The notes: generated by a model not told the origin, from the letters alone. A stretch of 28,832 nt of DNA from an uncultured Collinsella sp. (GCA_900551015.1 URUI01000021.1:1-28832); one strand, 5' to 3'. Shown: positions 1-7,563, numbered from the stretch's first letter. A program made the numbers and translations.

Positions 1-807
1 CGACAGGAGCCATTTCCAGCATTTTACCTTGCCGAAGAAGCCGTCGCGGAGGGCAGCCCCTCGATCAGGGCGCAGGCGAACCTCTCCGCGCTCGGGCTGC
101 ACGAGATGGCGGCGTCCCTGCCCGACTACGTGAGGATGGTCGCCGCGGGCGAGCGGGGCTTCGCCTCCGCCCTCGAGGAGATGACGCGCGTCGAGGTCGC
201 CGCCCGGGAGGTCAGGATCACCAACCAGCGCATACGTTCGTCGGGGTTCCCCTACGTCAAGGGGCTGGCGGACTTCGACTGGGACTTCCAGCCGTCGGTC
301 CCGCGCGCCGAGATCGAGGAGCTCGCGACCCTGAGGTTCGTCGAGCGGGCCGAGAACGTCCTGCTCGTGGGGAGCCCCGGCGTGGGCAAGACGCACCTCG
401 CCGTCGCGCTGGGCATCGAGGCCGTCAGGGCGGGGCGCGAGGTCAGGTTCGTGGACTGCGCCCGGCTCGTGGAGGACCTCGAGGACGCCTCGGCCCGCGG
501 CATCCTAAAGAAGAGGCTCAAGTACTACGCCCACTCGAGGCTGCTGATCATCGACGAGCTCGGCTACCTCGACGTCGGCAGCGCGGGCGCGGACCTGCTG
601 TTCCAGCTGATATCGACGCGCTACGAGCAGCGCTCGACGATCATCACCACCAACGTGGGGATCAGCGGCTGGGGCAGGGTGTTCGGGGACGACGTGGCGG
701 CGAGCGCGATCGCGGACAGGGTGTGCCACCACTGCCACCTGGTCAAGATAACCGGCAGGTCCTACAGGCTGAAGGACCTGCCGAGGGACGGCCCCGTCAA
801 GCCGTGA
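1..807 (+). CDS. istB: IS21-type helper ATPase IstB (5' end open at window edge)
   Basis: IstB is the AAA+ ATP-binding helper of the IS21 transposase IstA; it binds target DNA and activates strand transfer. Counting from the first in-frame ATG at 106, a Walker A motif GSPGVGKT lies at residues 89-96 and Walker B LLIIDE at 146-151. The C-terminal DRVCHHCHLVKITGRSYR segment is typical of the family. The frame stays open without a stop back to base 1. The residues just before the ATG (NLSALGLHE) match the start of the usual IstB helix 'L..LgL..Ma..L', so the true start is probably at or beyond the left edge and the ATG at 106 is internal. With the upstream codons the protein is at least 268 residues, near the family norm of about 250. 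IstA would be expected immediately upstream. No damage is seen in the visible part. Confidence 0.85.
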   Translation, partial: RQEPFPAFYLAEEAVAEGSPSIRAQANLSALGLHEMAASLPDYVRMVAAGERGFASALEEMTRVEVAAREVRITNQRIRSSGFPYVKGLADFDWDFQPSVPRAEIEELATLRFVERAENVLLVGSPGVGKTHLAVALGIEAVRAGREVRFVDCARLVEDLEDASARGILKKRLKYYAHSRLLIIDELGYLDVGSAGADLLFQLISTRYEQRSTIITTNVGISGWGRVFGDDVAASAIADRVCHHCHLVKITGRSYRLKDLPRDGPVKP

Positions 808-810
808 CCG

Positions 811-908
811 GAATCGGTGAAAATACGTTAGCGCAACCGGTGAAACCGCCTTTGCGCGAACGGCGCGCCTGTTTAGCGAAACTGGTGAAAAATAGATTGA
901 CGCTAACA
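811..908 (+). repeat. IS21 right-end multiple terminal repeats
   Basis: Two similar 19-bp units occur at 827-845 and 872-890, both of the form (G/T)TTAGCG.AAC.GGTGAAA. A shorter unit with CGGTGAAAAT lies at 815-824. The tip is TTGACGCTAACA at 897-908. IS21 ends typically carry several such internal transposase-binding repeats. Their position, directly after istB and running up to the junction with the IS110 gene, supports the call. Confidence 0.7.
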
Positions 909-1306
909 TCGAGCGCCCTGGTCAGGTCGCGGGCGGCCTCGCACTCGTCGTCGGGGACCCACACCTCGACCACGTTGCCGACCGACAGCATGCGGGCGAG
1001 GAACTCGGCGTCGTTGCGGTCGTTCTTCCTGCGCCTGTCCGCGCTGGGCTTGATCATCTTCGAGACGGCGCCGACCACGCAGTCGACCCCCAGGCCGGAA
1101 AGCCTCTTCTGCAGGTCGAAGCCCGTGACCCCGGACTCGTACACGCACCTGGCCCTGGGGTCCATGGAACGGACCCACTCCGCGACGGCGCCGGCGTCGT
1201 AGCCGAAGGTCGCGGCACGTACCTCCCCGGTCATGACGTCGAGGGAGACGGCCTTTATCGAGCGGGCGTGGACGTCGAGGCCGATGAAGGTGGTAGTATC
1301 GAGCAT
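909..1306 (-). pseudogene. IS110-family transposase, N-terminal part, truncated by IS21
   Basis: The reading frame starts with MLDTTTFIGLDVHARSIK and shows the DEDD (RuvC-like) catalytic domain of IS110 recombinases: D11 in GLDVH, E57 in YESG, and D96 and D99 in KNDRNDAEF. Only about 133 residues remain of the usual 300-400. The frame runs into IS21 terminal sequence at 908 and continues as meaningless sequence to a stop at 797, so the C-terminal transposase_20 domain is absent. The ATG at 1304-1306 is preferred over the one at 1321 because the family normally begins a few residues before FIGLDVH. A GGAAGGGG stretch lies just upstream. Without its C-terminal half the protein should be inactive. 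Truncation by the IS21 insertion is seen directly; whether the other half survives beyond the window is unknown. Confidence 0.85.
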
Positions 1307-1410
1307 GGGAGCCCCTTCCATGAATGCGGCGTGGCCGCCACGGTTGGATTAGACACTCACCATTGTCGGCCTAATCCGCGGTCTTTCATGCAGCAGGGGC
1401 TCTCAATGTT
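1307..1410 (-). other. IS110 non-coding left end, possible bridge-RNA region
   Basis: In the IS110 group the non-coding end upstream of the transposase encodes a structured bridge RNA. The corresponding interval here contains an inverted repeat GGATTAG (1346-1352) / CTAATCC (1371-1377) with an 18-nt loop, and a GC-rich block GGCGTGGCCGCC at 1328-1339. I cannot identify the outer IS boundary or the target and donor loops, so the RNA is a positional suggestion only. Confidence 0.3.
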
Positions 1411-1479
1411 TTTATGTCCTGCTCATATCGTCTCTGCTGGCAGCTTGGAACAGTCCTTAAAGCCCGCATCAATCAACTG

Positions 1480-1666
1480 CGGAAAGTGCATCCCACAATG
1501 AGCGTCCAAAATGGGGCACAGTTTCCCCGGGGCCCTCAACCGGAAAATACATCCCGGAATTTGCCCGAAAAATGGCCCCCAGTTTCCCAAACGGGCCGCT
1601 AACGGAAAGCGCATCCCGCTATTGGGCCCCAAAGCAGGATGCGCTTTCCGTGCTGGCAGTTCCAAG
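1480..1666. repeat. Three imperfect 61-62 bp direct repeats, the last with an inverted repeat
   Basis: Units begin at 1480, 1541 and 1603. Each starts with CGGAAA(G/A)(T/C)(G/A)CATCCC, and the first two share AAAATGG..C.CAGTTTCCC about 35-45 bases later. The third unit also carries a perfect 14-bp inverted repeat: the block at 1603-1616 is the reverse complement of 1637-1650 (GGATGCGCTTTCCG). No convincing gene lies here. Short open frames on both strands are made of this repeat. The origin is unknown; an intergenic repeat family or a decayed element are both possible. Confidence 0.6.
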
Positions 1667-1709
1667 CAGTTCGGGATGGCCCTTTTCGTCTGCTCTCGGC
1701 CGGCGTCCG

Positions 1710-1749
1710 TAAGACTGTCCCCGACGACCACTCATTTAAGTCTGTCCCC
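1710..1749. repeat. Direct repeat TAAG(A/T)CTGTCCCC, two copies 27 bp apart
   Basis: Copies are at 1710-1722 and 1737-1749, differing at one base. They lie between the 61-bp repeats and the 3' end of the C39 peptidase gene. A related CTGTCCCC is found at 17846-17853 inside a small GTGGGG/CCCCAC hairpin. The function is unknown. Confidence 0.5.
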
Positions 1750-1765
1750 AATGAGTGCCCAATGA

Positions 1766-2800
1766 CTAGTAGTAGGCCCACATGGCTTCGACTTCGTTAA
1801 GGACCTCTACGACACCCCAGCGGCGGGCGCTGCGGCTGGCCGAGTTGGGGTCGAAGACTTCAATCTGGTCGGCGTCGTCAATACCGTAAAGCACAATGTA
1901 GTGGCCCACGTTGGTAAAGGTGCCCGGCCGAACAGCGGCGATGACGGGCGCTCCCGAACGCAGCGCCTGAGTCATCGAGTCGCGATCGTTATGGAGCTCC
2001 GTTCCGTTAAGTCCCAACTGCCACGCGCCGCTCGTCATAAACGACCATTCGGTTGCACCGGTGGGGGCGTAATTGCCCGCCTCGGAAAGCGCGCACATAT
2101 CGACGGGGGTCATATCGGTGCGTCCCGTCTTAAAGATATAGACCATGGTGAGGCACGTAGGCCCGCAGGCATTTTGGCGGATGGTACCGCCGGCGTAAGG
2201 CAGCTCCGACCATGCAGGGTCGATCTGATAGATATGGGGCATCGTGCCGGCTTGCCATTGCGAGCGCGGGGTCGAAAAGGCGAAAGAATAACCGGGCGCG
2301 ACGGGGGCCTTGAGCAGCTTGTCCTCGGCGGTGGGCTCGAGACCGGCCGAGCCGTGGGACATACAGGAGCTCATAAGCACAAAGACCAGACAGATGAGGA
2401 TAGAGCACAGTGCGAAGCAAAGTCGACGAGCCGGCAGGGCGGGGGCATTCACGTACGATGTCGAGCGGTAGGGCTTGCCGTCGCGTCCGCCTTGGGGATG
2501 CGAAAAGAAGCGGTTGATATGGATGCCGGGCTGACGTGCGCCGTTGCGGCGCAGTTGCGGAACCTCGGCCTGGCGCTGTCGAGTGCGCGCGCCCAGGCGG
2601 CTATCTTGCTGCGCGCTTGTGCCCGTGCTCGGACGGCCACTCTGCCGTGTTCTGCTTGTTTGCTGCCGAGACGAAGGCCTGGGTTGCTCTTGAGGGCGTT
2701 GCGGATTGCTGCTCGTGGCACTTCTAGGCGTCGGCGTGGTGCGGCCAGCAAGGCGAACGCTTTGTCGCCGTTGATCACCGTCGTTGTATCCGTATGCCAT
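1766..2800 (-). CDS. Membrane-anchored C39-type cysteine peptidase-like protein
   Basis: The C-terminal half (about residues 190-344) matches the Peptidase_C39_2 (papain-like) fold. It has QNACGPTC with the predicted nucleophile Cys212, VGHYIVLYGID with His300, and VFDPNS with Asp317/Asn319. Residues 1-120 are a long, low-complexity region rich in Arg, Gln, Ser and Pro, likely disordered and cytoplasmic. One hydrophobic segment at about 126-145 is a membrane anchor that would place the peptidase domain outside the cell. A Cys after the anchor (LMSSCMS) could suggest a lipoprotein, but the long charged N-terminus argues against a normal signal peptide. The start at 2800 is preceded by AAGGCGG with good spacing. 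The gene is single, divergent from the permease gene at 3162 and transcribed toward the IS remnants. Substrate unknown; no ABC or bacteriocin genes are nearby, so a bacteriocin-leader role is not supported. Confidence 0.8.
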   Translation of the reverse strand: MAYGYNDGDQRRQSVRLAGRTTPTPRSATSSNPQRPQEQPRPSSRQQTSRTRQSGRPSTGTSAQQDSRLGARTRQRQAEVPQLRRNGARQPGIHINRFFSHPQGGRDGKPYRSTSYVNAPALPARRLCFALCSILICLVFVLMSSCMSHGSAGLEPTAEDKLLKAPVAPGYSFAFSTPRSQWQAGTMPHIYQIDPAWSELPYAGGTIRQNACGPTCLTMVYIFKTGRTDMTPVDMCALSEAGNYAPTGATEWSFMTSGAWQLGLNGTELHNDRDSMTQALRSGAPVIAAVRPGTFTNVGHYIVLYGIDDADQIEVFDPNSASRSARRWGVVEVLNEVEAMWAYY

Positions 2801-3161
2801 TCGTACCGCCTTGTCTCATGTATAACCTGTCTATCCTACAAAAAAGATGTGCAACAAATGGGTCTGCGCGTCAAAAGCTCGGTAAACGGTACGAAAGGCG
2901 CAAAACACACGGTCTCAAAAACATCTCTCTATGCGCCCGATGAGCGTACGCCCGTTGGGCGGGCGGCAACAATGAGCGGCAAACCGTGCCGTTCGTCCCA
3001 AAAACGGCGCCGCTCGTTTTGCAGTTCTGCCTTCGGTCGAGCCACAAGCGGCGCTGCTGTGCCAAGGCCGTATCTTAAAGCCACGAAATAAAAGCGCGCG
3101 GCAAAACAGACCGCGCAAGGGGTGACGCCAAAGAGGCGTCAATAAGGAAAGGAGGGGAACA
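2801..3161. other. Divergent intergenic region with two hairpins before the permease gene
   Basis: This 361-bp gap separates divergent genes and must carry the promoters of both. No gene is supported. Two small hairpins precede the permease: GCGCGG (3096-3101) / CCGCGC (3111-3116), and GACGCC (3124-3129) / GGCGTC (3135-3140). Neither is followed by a T-run. A GGAAAGGAGGGG ribosome binding site follows at 3146-3157. The tandem hairpins could be a leader control element, but I recognise no riboswitch class. Confidence 0.4.
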
Positions 3162-4613
3162 ATGGCGGACAAGAACGCAGAAGTTGCAGTCGAAGGTAAC
3201 GGCGGCATGAAGAAAACGCTTTCGCTCTGGAACTTCTTCACCATCGGTTTCGGTGCCATCATCGGTACCGGTTGGGTCCTGCAGGTCGGCGACTGGATGG
3301 TCGTGGGCGGCGGTCCCGTTCCCGCTATGATCGCATTCCTCTTGGGTGCAATCTTCCTCGTGCCCGTCGGAGCTGTTTTCGGTGAGCTCACGGCTGCTAT
3401 CCCCATCTCGGGCGGCATCGTCGAGTATGTCGACCGTAGCTTTGGCCGTACGCTGAGCTACATCACCGGTTGGCTCCTGGCCCTGGGCAACGGCATCCTG
3501 TGCCCGTGGGAGGCCATCGCCATTTCGACCCTCGTGTCCGAGATGTTCGGCAGCCTGCCCGGTCTTGAGTGGCTGCGCGCCGTCAAGCTCTACACCATCT
3601 TGGGCGCCGACGTTTACTTGTTCCCGACGCTAATCGCGCTCGGCTTTGCAGTCTACGTCATCTTCCTCAACTTCCGCGGTGCCAGCTCGGCCGCCAAGCT
3701 CCAGGCCTTCCTGACCAAGGCTCTGCTCTGCGGCATGCTGCTCGCCATGGGTGTCTCGCTGTTCACCGGTTCGCCGGAACACGCCATGCCCGTGTTCTCC
3801 CAGGTCACCGGTGCTGGCGGCGGCAAGCCCGCTACCGAGGGCACCAGCCTGTTCGCCGGCATCGTGTCGGTCCTGGTTTTGACCCCGTTCTTCTACGCCG
3901 GCTTCGATACCATTCCTCAGCAGGCTGAGGAAGCAGCCGAGGGTCTCAACTGGAACAAGTTCGGCAAGATCATCTCCCTGGCCCTGCTGGCCGCCGGCGG
4001 CTTCTACATGGTCTGCATCTACTCGTTCGGCACCATCCTCGACTGGCATGAGTTTGTTAAGAGCCCGGTTCCCGCGCTTGCCTGCCTCAAGGGCATCAAC
4101 ATGCTCCTGTACCTGGCCATGCTCGTCATCGCCACGCTTGGACCCATGGGCCCGATGAACTCCTTCTACGGCGCCACGAGCCGCATCATGCTCGCCATGG
4201 GCCGCAAGGGCCAGCTGCCCGAGAAGTTCGCCGAGGTCGATCCCAAGTCCGGCGCTCCCAAGCTCGCCTGCGCCGTTCTGGGCGTCATCACCGTCATCGG
4301 CCCGTTCCTGGGCAAGAACATGCTCATCCCTCTGACCAACGTGTCGGCTCTCGCCTTCATCTTCTCCTGCGGCATGGTCGCCCTCGCTTGCCTGCGCATG
4401 CGCTTCACCGAGCCCGACCTGCCTCGTCCCTACGAGGTGCCCGGCGGCAAGTTTGGCATCAGCCTCGCTGTCGCTGCCTGCGCCGTCATCATCGGCCTGC
4501 TCGTGGTCCCGTTCTCTCCCGCCTCCCTCAACATGGTGGAGTGGAGCATCGTGATCGGCTGGCTGGCCGTTGGCCTGGCCCTCATGGCCTTCACCAATTC
4601 CCGCAAAAAATAA
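3162..4613 (+). CDS. APC-superfamily amino-acid permease
   Basis: A 483-residue, highly hydrophobic protein with about 12 predicted membrane spans, the usual size and layout for the amino acid-polyamine-organocation superfamily. The first span carries the conserved IGFGAIIGTGW glycine-rich motif (about residues 29-39) that forms the unwound substrate-binding helix. Other family features are PISGGIVEYVDRSFG near residues 87-101 and the PMGPMNSFYGATSR loop near 329-342. The protein ends in a short basic tail. The start is fixed by the strong GGAAAGGAGGGG site 4-15 bp upstream. An amidohydrolase gene follows after 131 bp and may act on the imported compound, and a LytS/LytTR pair comes next, so import, hydrolysis and sensing may be linked. 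The transported amino acid cannot be deduced from sequence. Confidence 0.88.
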   Translation: MADKNAEVAVEGNGGMKKTLSLWNFFTIGFGAIIGTGWVLQVGDWMVVGGGPVPAMIAFLLGAIFLVPVGAVFGELTAAIPISGGIVEYVDRSFGRTLSYITGWLLALGNGILCPWEAIAISTLVSEMFGSLPGLEWLRAVKLYTILGADVYLFPTLIALGFAVYVIFLNFRGASSAAKLQAFLTKALLCGMLLAMGVSLFTGSPEHAMPVFSQVTGAGGGKPATEGTSLFAGIVSVLVLTPFFYAGFDTIPQQAEEAAEGLNWNKFGKIISLALLAAGGFYMVCIYSFGTILDWHEFVKSPVPALACLKGINMLLYLAMLVIATLGPMGPMNSFYGATSRIMLAMGRKGQLPEKFAEVDPKSGAPKLACAVLGVITVIGPFLGKNMLIPLTNVSALAFIFSCGMVALACLRMRFTEPDLPRPYEVPGGKFGISLAVAACAVIIGLLVVPFSPASLNMVEWSIVIGWLAVGLALMAFTNSRKK

Positions 4614-4633
4614 CGCCTAGCCGGGGCGGATCG

Positions 4634-4662
4634 GGTGCGCGGACCCCTCTCTTCCGCGCACC
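4634..4662. repeat. Perfect 10-bp inverted repeat between permease and amidohydrolase genes
   Basis: GGTGCGCGGA at 4634-4643 pairs with TCCGCGCACC at 4653-4662 across a 9-nt loop. There is no T-run after it, so it is not a classic terminator. It may stabilise or process a bicistronic transcript, or cause partial termination between the two genes. Confidence 0.55.
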
Positions 4663-4744
4663 GAACCCGGCACCACTTGGGTAGCTTTGTGAGGCCATAA
4701 CCCAACATGGCCTCGCCCACTATATGGATCCATAAGGAGGAACC

Positions 4745-6022
4745 ATGTCCACTAAGTATGCAATCGTTGGCGGCAAGCTCATCGACGGTACCGGTGCCGA
4801 GCCGGTCGAGAACTCCCTCGTTCTCGTCGACGACAACGGCAAGATCGAGTATGCCGGTGCTATGCAGGACCTTCCCGAGGGCGTTGAGGTTATCGACGCC
4901 GCCGGCAAGACCGTCCTTCCCGGCCTGATCGACACCCACCTGCACTTCTCGGGCAACCTGACCGATGATGACACCGACTGGGTCATGCAGCCGCTCCTCG
5001 AGAAGCAGGCCGTCGCCGTCAAGCAGGCCTACGACTGCCTCACCCACGGCCTCACCACCGTCTGCGAGATCGGCCGCTTTGGTATCCAGATTCGCGACTG
5101 CATCGACAAGGGCGTCTTCAAGGGCCCGCGCGTTCTGGCCACTGGTCTTGGCTTCTGCCGCGTTGCCGGCCACGGTGACTCCCACCACTGCACCCAGGAG
5201 CTCAACAAGGAATCCCATCCCTGGGGCGACCAGGTCGATGGTCCTTGGGATCTGCGCAAGGCCGTCCGTCGTCGCCTGCGCGAGAACCCCGATGCCATCA
5301 AGATCTGGGCTACCGGTGGCGGCATCTGGCGCTGGGACTCCGGTCGCGACCAGCACTATTGCTCCGAGGAGATCCAGGCCGTGGTCGAAGAGGCAAAGAT
5401 GGTCGGCATCCCCGTGTGGAGTCACTGCTACAACAACCACGCCGCCGCCTACGATTCCGTTCGCTTTGGCTGCGAGCAGCTGATTCACGGCTTCGATATC
5501 GATGAGCGCACCATGGACCTCATGGCCGAGCAGGGCACCTTCTTCACTCCGACGATCGCCTTCCTGCCCACCTGGTACGCCACCTATCCGCCCGTCTACG
5601 TCCCCGAGCTGCACGACAAGTACGAGGGCACCCTGGTCGAGAAGGAGCTGCAGCGCAACTACGACTGCCTGCGCGAGGCCAAGAAGCGCGGCGTCGTCAT
5701 GACGATCGGCTCCGACTCCTTCTCCTTCGTCACCCCGTACGGCACCTGCTCCATCGAGGAGATGTACGAGTTCGTCGACAAGATCGGCTTCACCCCGGTC
5801 GAGACCATCACCTGCGCCACCCTCAACGGTGCCAAGATGTGCCACATCGAGGACGAGACCGGTTCCATCGAGGCCGGCAAGTGCGCCGACCTGCTGGTCG
5901 TCAACGGTGACGTCGCCGCCGACATCCATGTGCTCAACACCGACAACATGGACGTCATCATGAAGGACGGCTGGATCGTCGAGGCTGGCACTTTTGGCGA
6001 GGCTAACAAATACAGCGCCTAA
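4745..6022 (+). CDS. Metal-dependent amidohydrolase (imidazolonepropionase/prolidase-like)
   Basis: A 425-residue amidohydrolase-superfamily enzyme: a TIM-barrel metallohydrolase that opens amide-type bonds. Visible metal-site residues are H65 and H67 in DTHLHFSG, a likely bridging lysine K186 in IKIWATGGG, H227 in WSHCYNNH, H248 in LIHGFDID and D324 in IGSDSF. Small beta-strand segments at the N-terminus (IVGGKLIDGTG) and C-terminus (ADLLVVNGDV) form the second domain. The Lys-ligand, binuclear pattern fits the Xaa-Pro dipeptidase/aryldialkylphosphatase-like branch better than mononuclear deaminases. An AAGGAGG site at 4734-4740 fixes the start. The gene lies 131 bp after the permease and ends in a terminator at 6081. 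No signal peptide is seen, so it is cytoplasmic. Exact substrate unknown; a dipeptide or amino-acid derivative supplied by the permease is plausible. Confidence 0.85.
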   Translation: MSTKYAIVGGKLIDGTGAEPVENSLVLVDDNGKIEYAGAMQDLPEGVEVIDAAGKTVLPGLIDTHLHFSGNLTDDDTDWVMQPLLEKQAVAVKQAYDCLTHGLTTVCEIGRFGIQIRDCIDKGVFKGPRVLATGLGFCRVAGHGDSHHCTQELNKESHPWGDQVDGPWDLRKAVRRRLRENPDAIKIWATGGGIWRWDSGRDQHYCSEEIQAVVEEAKMVGIPVWSHCYNNHAAAYDSVRFGCEQLIHGFDIDERTMDLMAEQGTFFTPTIAFLPTWYATYPPVYVPELHDKYEGTLVEKELQRNYDCLREAKKRGVVMTIGSDSFSFVTPYGTCSIEEMYEFVDKIGFTPVETITCATLNGAKMCHIEDETGSIEAGKCADLLVVNGDVAADIHVLNTDNMDVIMKDGWIVEAGTFGEANKYSA

Positions 6023-6063
6023 GATACCGTTTGTCGATGGCTGGATGTAAAACACAGTTTTTG

Positions 6064-6078
6064 ATTGCATAATGCAAT
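6064..6078. repeat. 15-bp palindrome ATTGCATAATGCAAT
   Basis: Perfect 7-bp arms around a central A, AT-rich and just before the terminator at 6081. It may be an operator for the downstream kinase gene or simply part of the 3' untranslated region. CATAAT within it resembles a -10 box, but I see no good -35 partner. Confidence 0.4.
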
Positions 6079-6080
6079 GG

Positions 6081-6108
6081 AGAGGGTCGCTTGCGGCCCT
6101 CTTTATTG
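6081..6108 (+). terminator. Intrinsic terminator after the amidohydrolase gene
   Basis: AGAGGGTCG pairs with CGGCCCTCT around a short CTTG loop, including one G-T pair, and is followed by TTTATT. It lies 58 bp after the amidohydrolase stop and only 25 bp before the kinase start, so the kinase gene depends on readthrough or on a promoter overlapping this site. Confidence 0.75.
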
Positions 6109-6133
6109 CTATCGGTGCGGTAGATAAAAGGGG

Positions 6134-7525
6134 ATGACGGTGGATTTAAACAGGCTGATTCTGGGCAAGAGCTACAACTCTACCAAGGTCTTTCGCACGG
6201 CCCAGCATGTGGTTCAGGCCATCCTGCTCGGTATTGTCGTTCCGGCGCTTATCCTGCTGCTTATCTGGGATTTAACCGATAATCCCAATCCCGTTCCGGG
6301 CGTTGTCGTTATTGCCGGCATGGTCATGCTGTGCTTCTTTTTCTCGTATGTCTTTGTGGTCCCCGACGACCTCACATCGAGCGCAACCGACCGTACGCTC
6401 GCCATCGCATCAAAAATATTCGTCTACACGTCGCGTGGCCTTACGCCCGAAGCGGCACTGGGTGCTTCCAAAATCATCCTGTCCGAGACCATCGCGTCGG
6501 CCATCTGTTTTACCGACGGCAAGCAGGTGTTGGCAAGTTGGGGCGAGGATTCGACAAAGTGTCCCGCCGGCACCCCGGTCGTGCTCAAGACCACACTCAA
6601 CGTGATCGAGTCCGGCGAACAGAGTGTATTTTCGCGTGACGCCTCCAATGAGACAGGCGGCTATTTTCCCCGCCTGCGCGCCGGCATTGTCGCGCCGCTG
6701 ACCGTGCGCGGGCATTGTGTGGGCACGCTCGAGCTGTATTACCCCCGCCTGAGCAGCATCGATATGCGCCAGACGGCCCTTGCCTCGGGCTTTGCCGATC
6801 TCATTTCCACGCAGCTCGCCAGCTTTGAGCTCGAGCGCCAGGACGAGCTTACGGCCCGCGTGGAGCTTCGCGCCCTGCAGTCGCAGGTCGACCCGCATTT
6901 TCTATTCAATACCATCAGCACCATCGTGTCGCTCGTTCGAACCGAGCCCGACAAGGCGCGATCGCTGCTCATCGACTTCTCCAATTACTATCGTCAGACG
7001 CTTTCTGACTCCGATACGCTCACCACGCTCGAGCACGAGGTGGAACAGGGCACTCGTTATATCAATCTTATGCAGGCCCGGTATGGCGACGGCCGTCTGC
7101 GCGTCTCGGTCGACATCGACTTTGAGGTGCGCGACAGCCTGGTACCGCCGTTTATCTTGCAGCCGCTGCTCGAAAACTGTATCAAGCACGCGCAGCGCGA
7201 GACCGAGCCGCTTTCTATTCGTGTTAGGGCTTTCGAGACCGATGACGGTTTGGAGATCATCGTCGAAGACGACGGCATCGGTATGAACGAAGAAGTCTGC
7301 GCGCATCTGTTTGAGCAGCATCGCCGAGAGGAGCCCGAGAGCATTACCGCCGACGGCTCCGTCAAGCGAGGTTGCGGCCTGGCGCTCTTCAACGTGCTTC
7401 AGCGCATCCATTTCTTTTACGGAGAAGATTCCGGCATGCGCGTGAAGTCCCAGGAGGGCGTGGGAACGCAGGTCATCGTTGAGTTGAACGGCGAGCCGCA
7501 TGAGCCGGCGCCGCTAACGGTGTAG
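6134..7525 (+). CDS. LytS-type sensor histidine kinase (first copy)
   Basis: Membrane sensor kinase of the LytS/YpdA class that phosphorylates the regulator encoded 38 bp downstream. Two membrane spans at about residues 30-46 and 55-77 form a minimal anchor, unlike the five-or-more-span LytS sensors. A GAF-like cytoplasmic domain covers about 95-225. The His_kinase domain carries QVDPHFLFN with phospho-acceptor H255. The ATPase domain has an N-box LLENCIKHA (N348), a G1 box EDDGIGM (D380) and a C-terminal glycine-rich part. The start is uncertain: AAAAGGGG at 6126-6133 directly abuts the ATG at 6134, whereas the GTG at 6140 has an ideal 6-nt spacing, so the GTG may be used, giving 461 residues. 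A paralogous kinase lies at 12052. Signal unknown; the neighbouring permease and amidohydrolase suggest a nutrient cue. Confidence 0.88.
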   Translation: MTVDLNRLILGKSYNSTKVFRTAQHVVQAILLGIVVPALILLLIWDLTDNPNPVPGVVVIAGMVMLCFFFSYVFVVPDDLTSSATDRTLAIASKIFVYTSRGLTPEAALGASKIILSETIASAICFTDGKQVLASWGEDSTKCPAGTPVVLKTTLNVIESGEQSVFSRDASNETGGYFPRLRAGIVAPLTVRGHCVGTLELYYPRLSSIDMRQTALASGFADLISTQLASFELERQDELTARVELRALQSQVDPHFLFNTISTIVSLVRTEPDKARSLLIDFSNYYRQTLSDSDTLTTLEHEVEQGTRYINLMQARYGDGRLRVSVDIDFEVRDSLVPPFILQPLLENCIKHAQRETEPLSIRVRAFETDDGLEIIVEDDGIGMNEEVCAHLFEQHRREEPESITADGSVKRGCGLALFNVLQRIHFFYGEDSGMRVKSQEGVGTQVIVELNGEPHEPAPLTV

Positions 7526-7563
7526 CACGCGGTTGGATTGAGAGAAAAAGAGGGGAAGCGCAT

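Larger units (their letters stand above)
1..908 (+). mobile_element. IS21-family element, right part (left part outside window)
   Basis: The segment holds an IstB-type ATPase gene followed by about 100 bp of terminal repeats, and ends at 908 with ...GCTAACA. Read from the other strand the end is TGTTAGCGTCAATC, which fits the TG...CA ends of IS21 elements. The sequence continuing at 909 is the interior of an IS110 transposase gene, so the boundary is sharp. The istA transposase and the other end are not in the window. A target duplication cannot be checked because only one flank is visible. Confidence 0.8.

Noticed and set aside
1480..1666. Possible CRISPR array
   Set aside because: The repeats are similar over most of the unit and not identical, there are only three, and no spacers or cas genes are present.
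1423..1781. Several short open frames on both strands in the repeat region
   Set aside because: They are built from the 61-bp repeats and CTGTCCCC motifs, overlap each other on both strands and have no ribosome site or family.
1901..3091. 396-codon open frame on the plus strand
   Set aside because: Antisense to the C39 peptidase over most of its length, with a composition of a shadow frame; it has no recognisable domain.
3096..3140. Possible riboswitch (tandem hairpins) before the permease gene
   Set aside because: The loops do not show the ACGR tetraloops of the guanidine-II class or conserved bases of glycine or lysine riboswitches; kept only as hairpins.
4430..6070. 546-codon open frame on the minus strand
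   Set aside because: Antisense shadow of the amidohydrolase gene; Val/Asp/Gly-rich composition as expected of a high-GC reverse frame.
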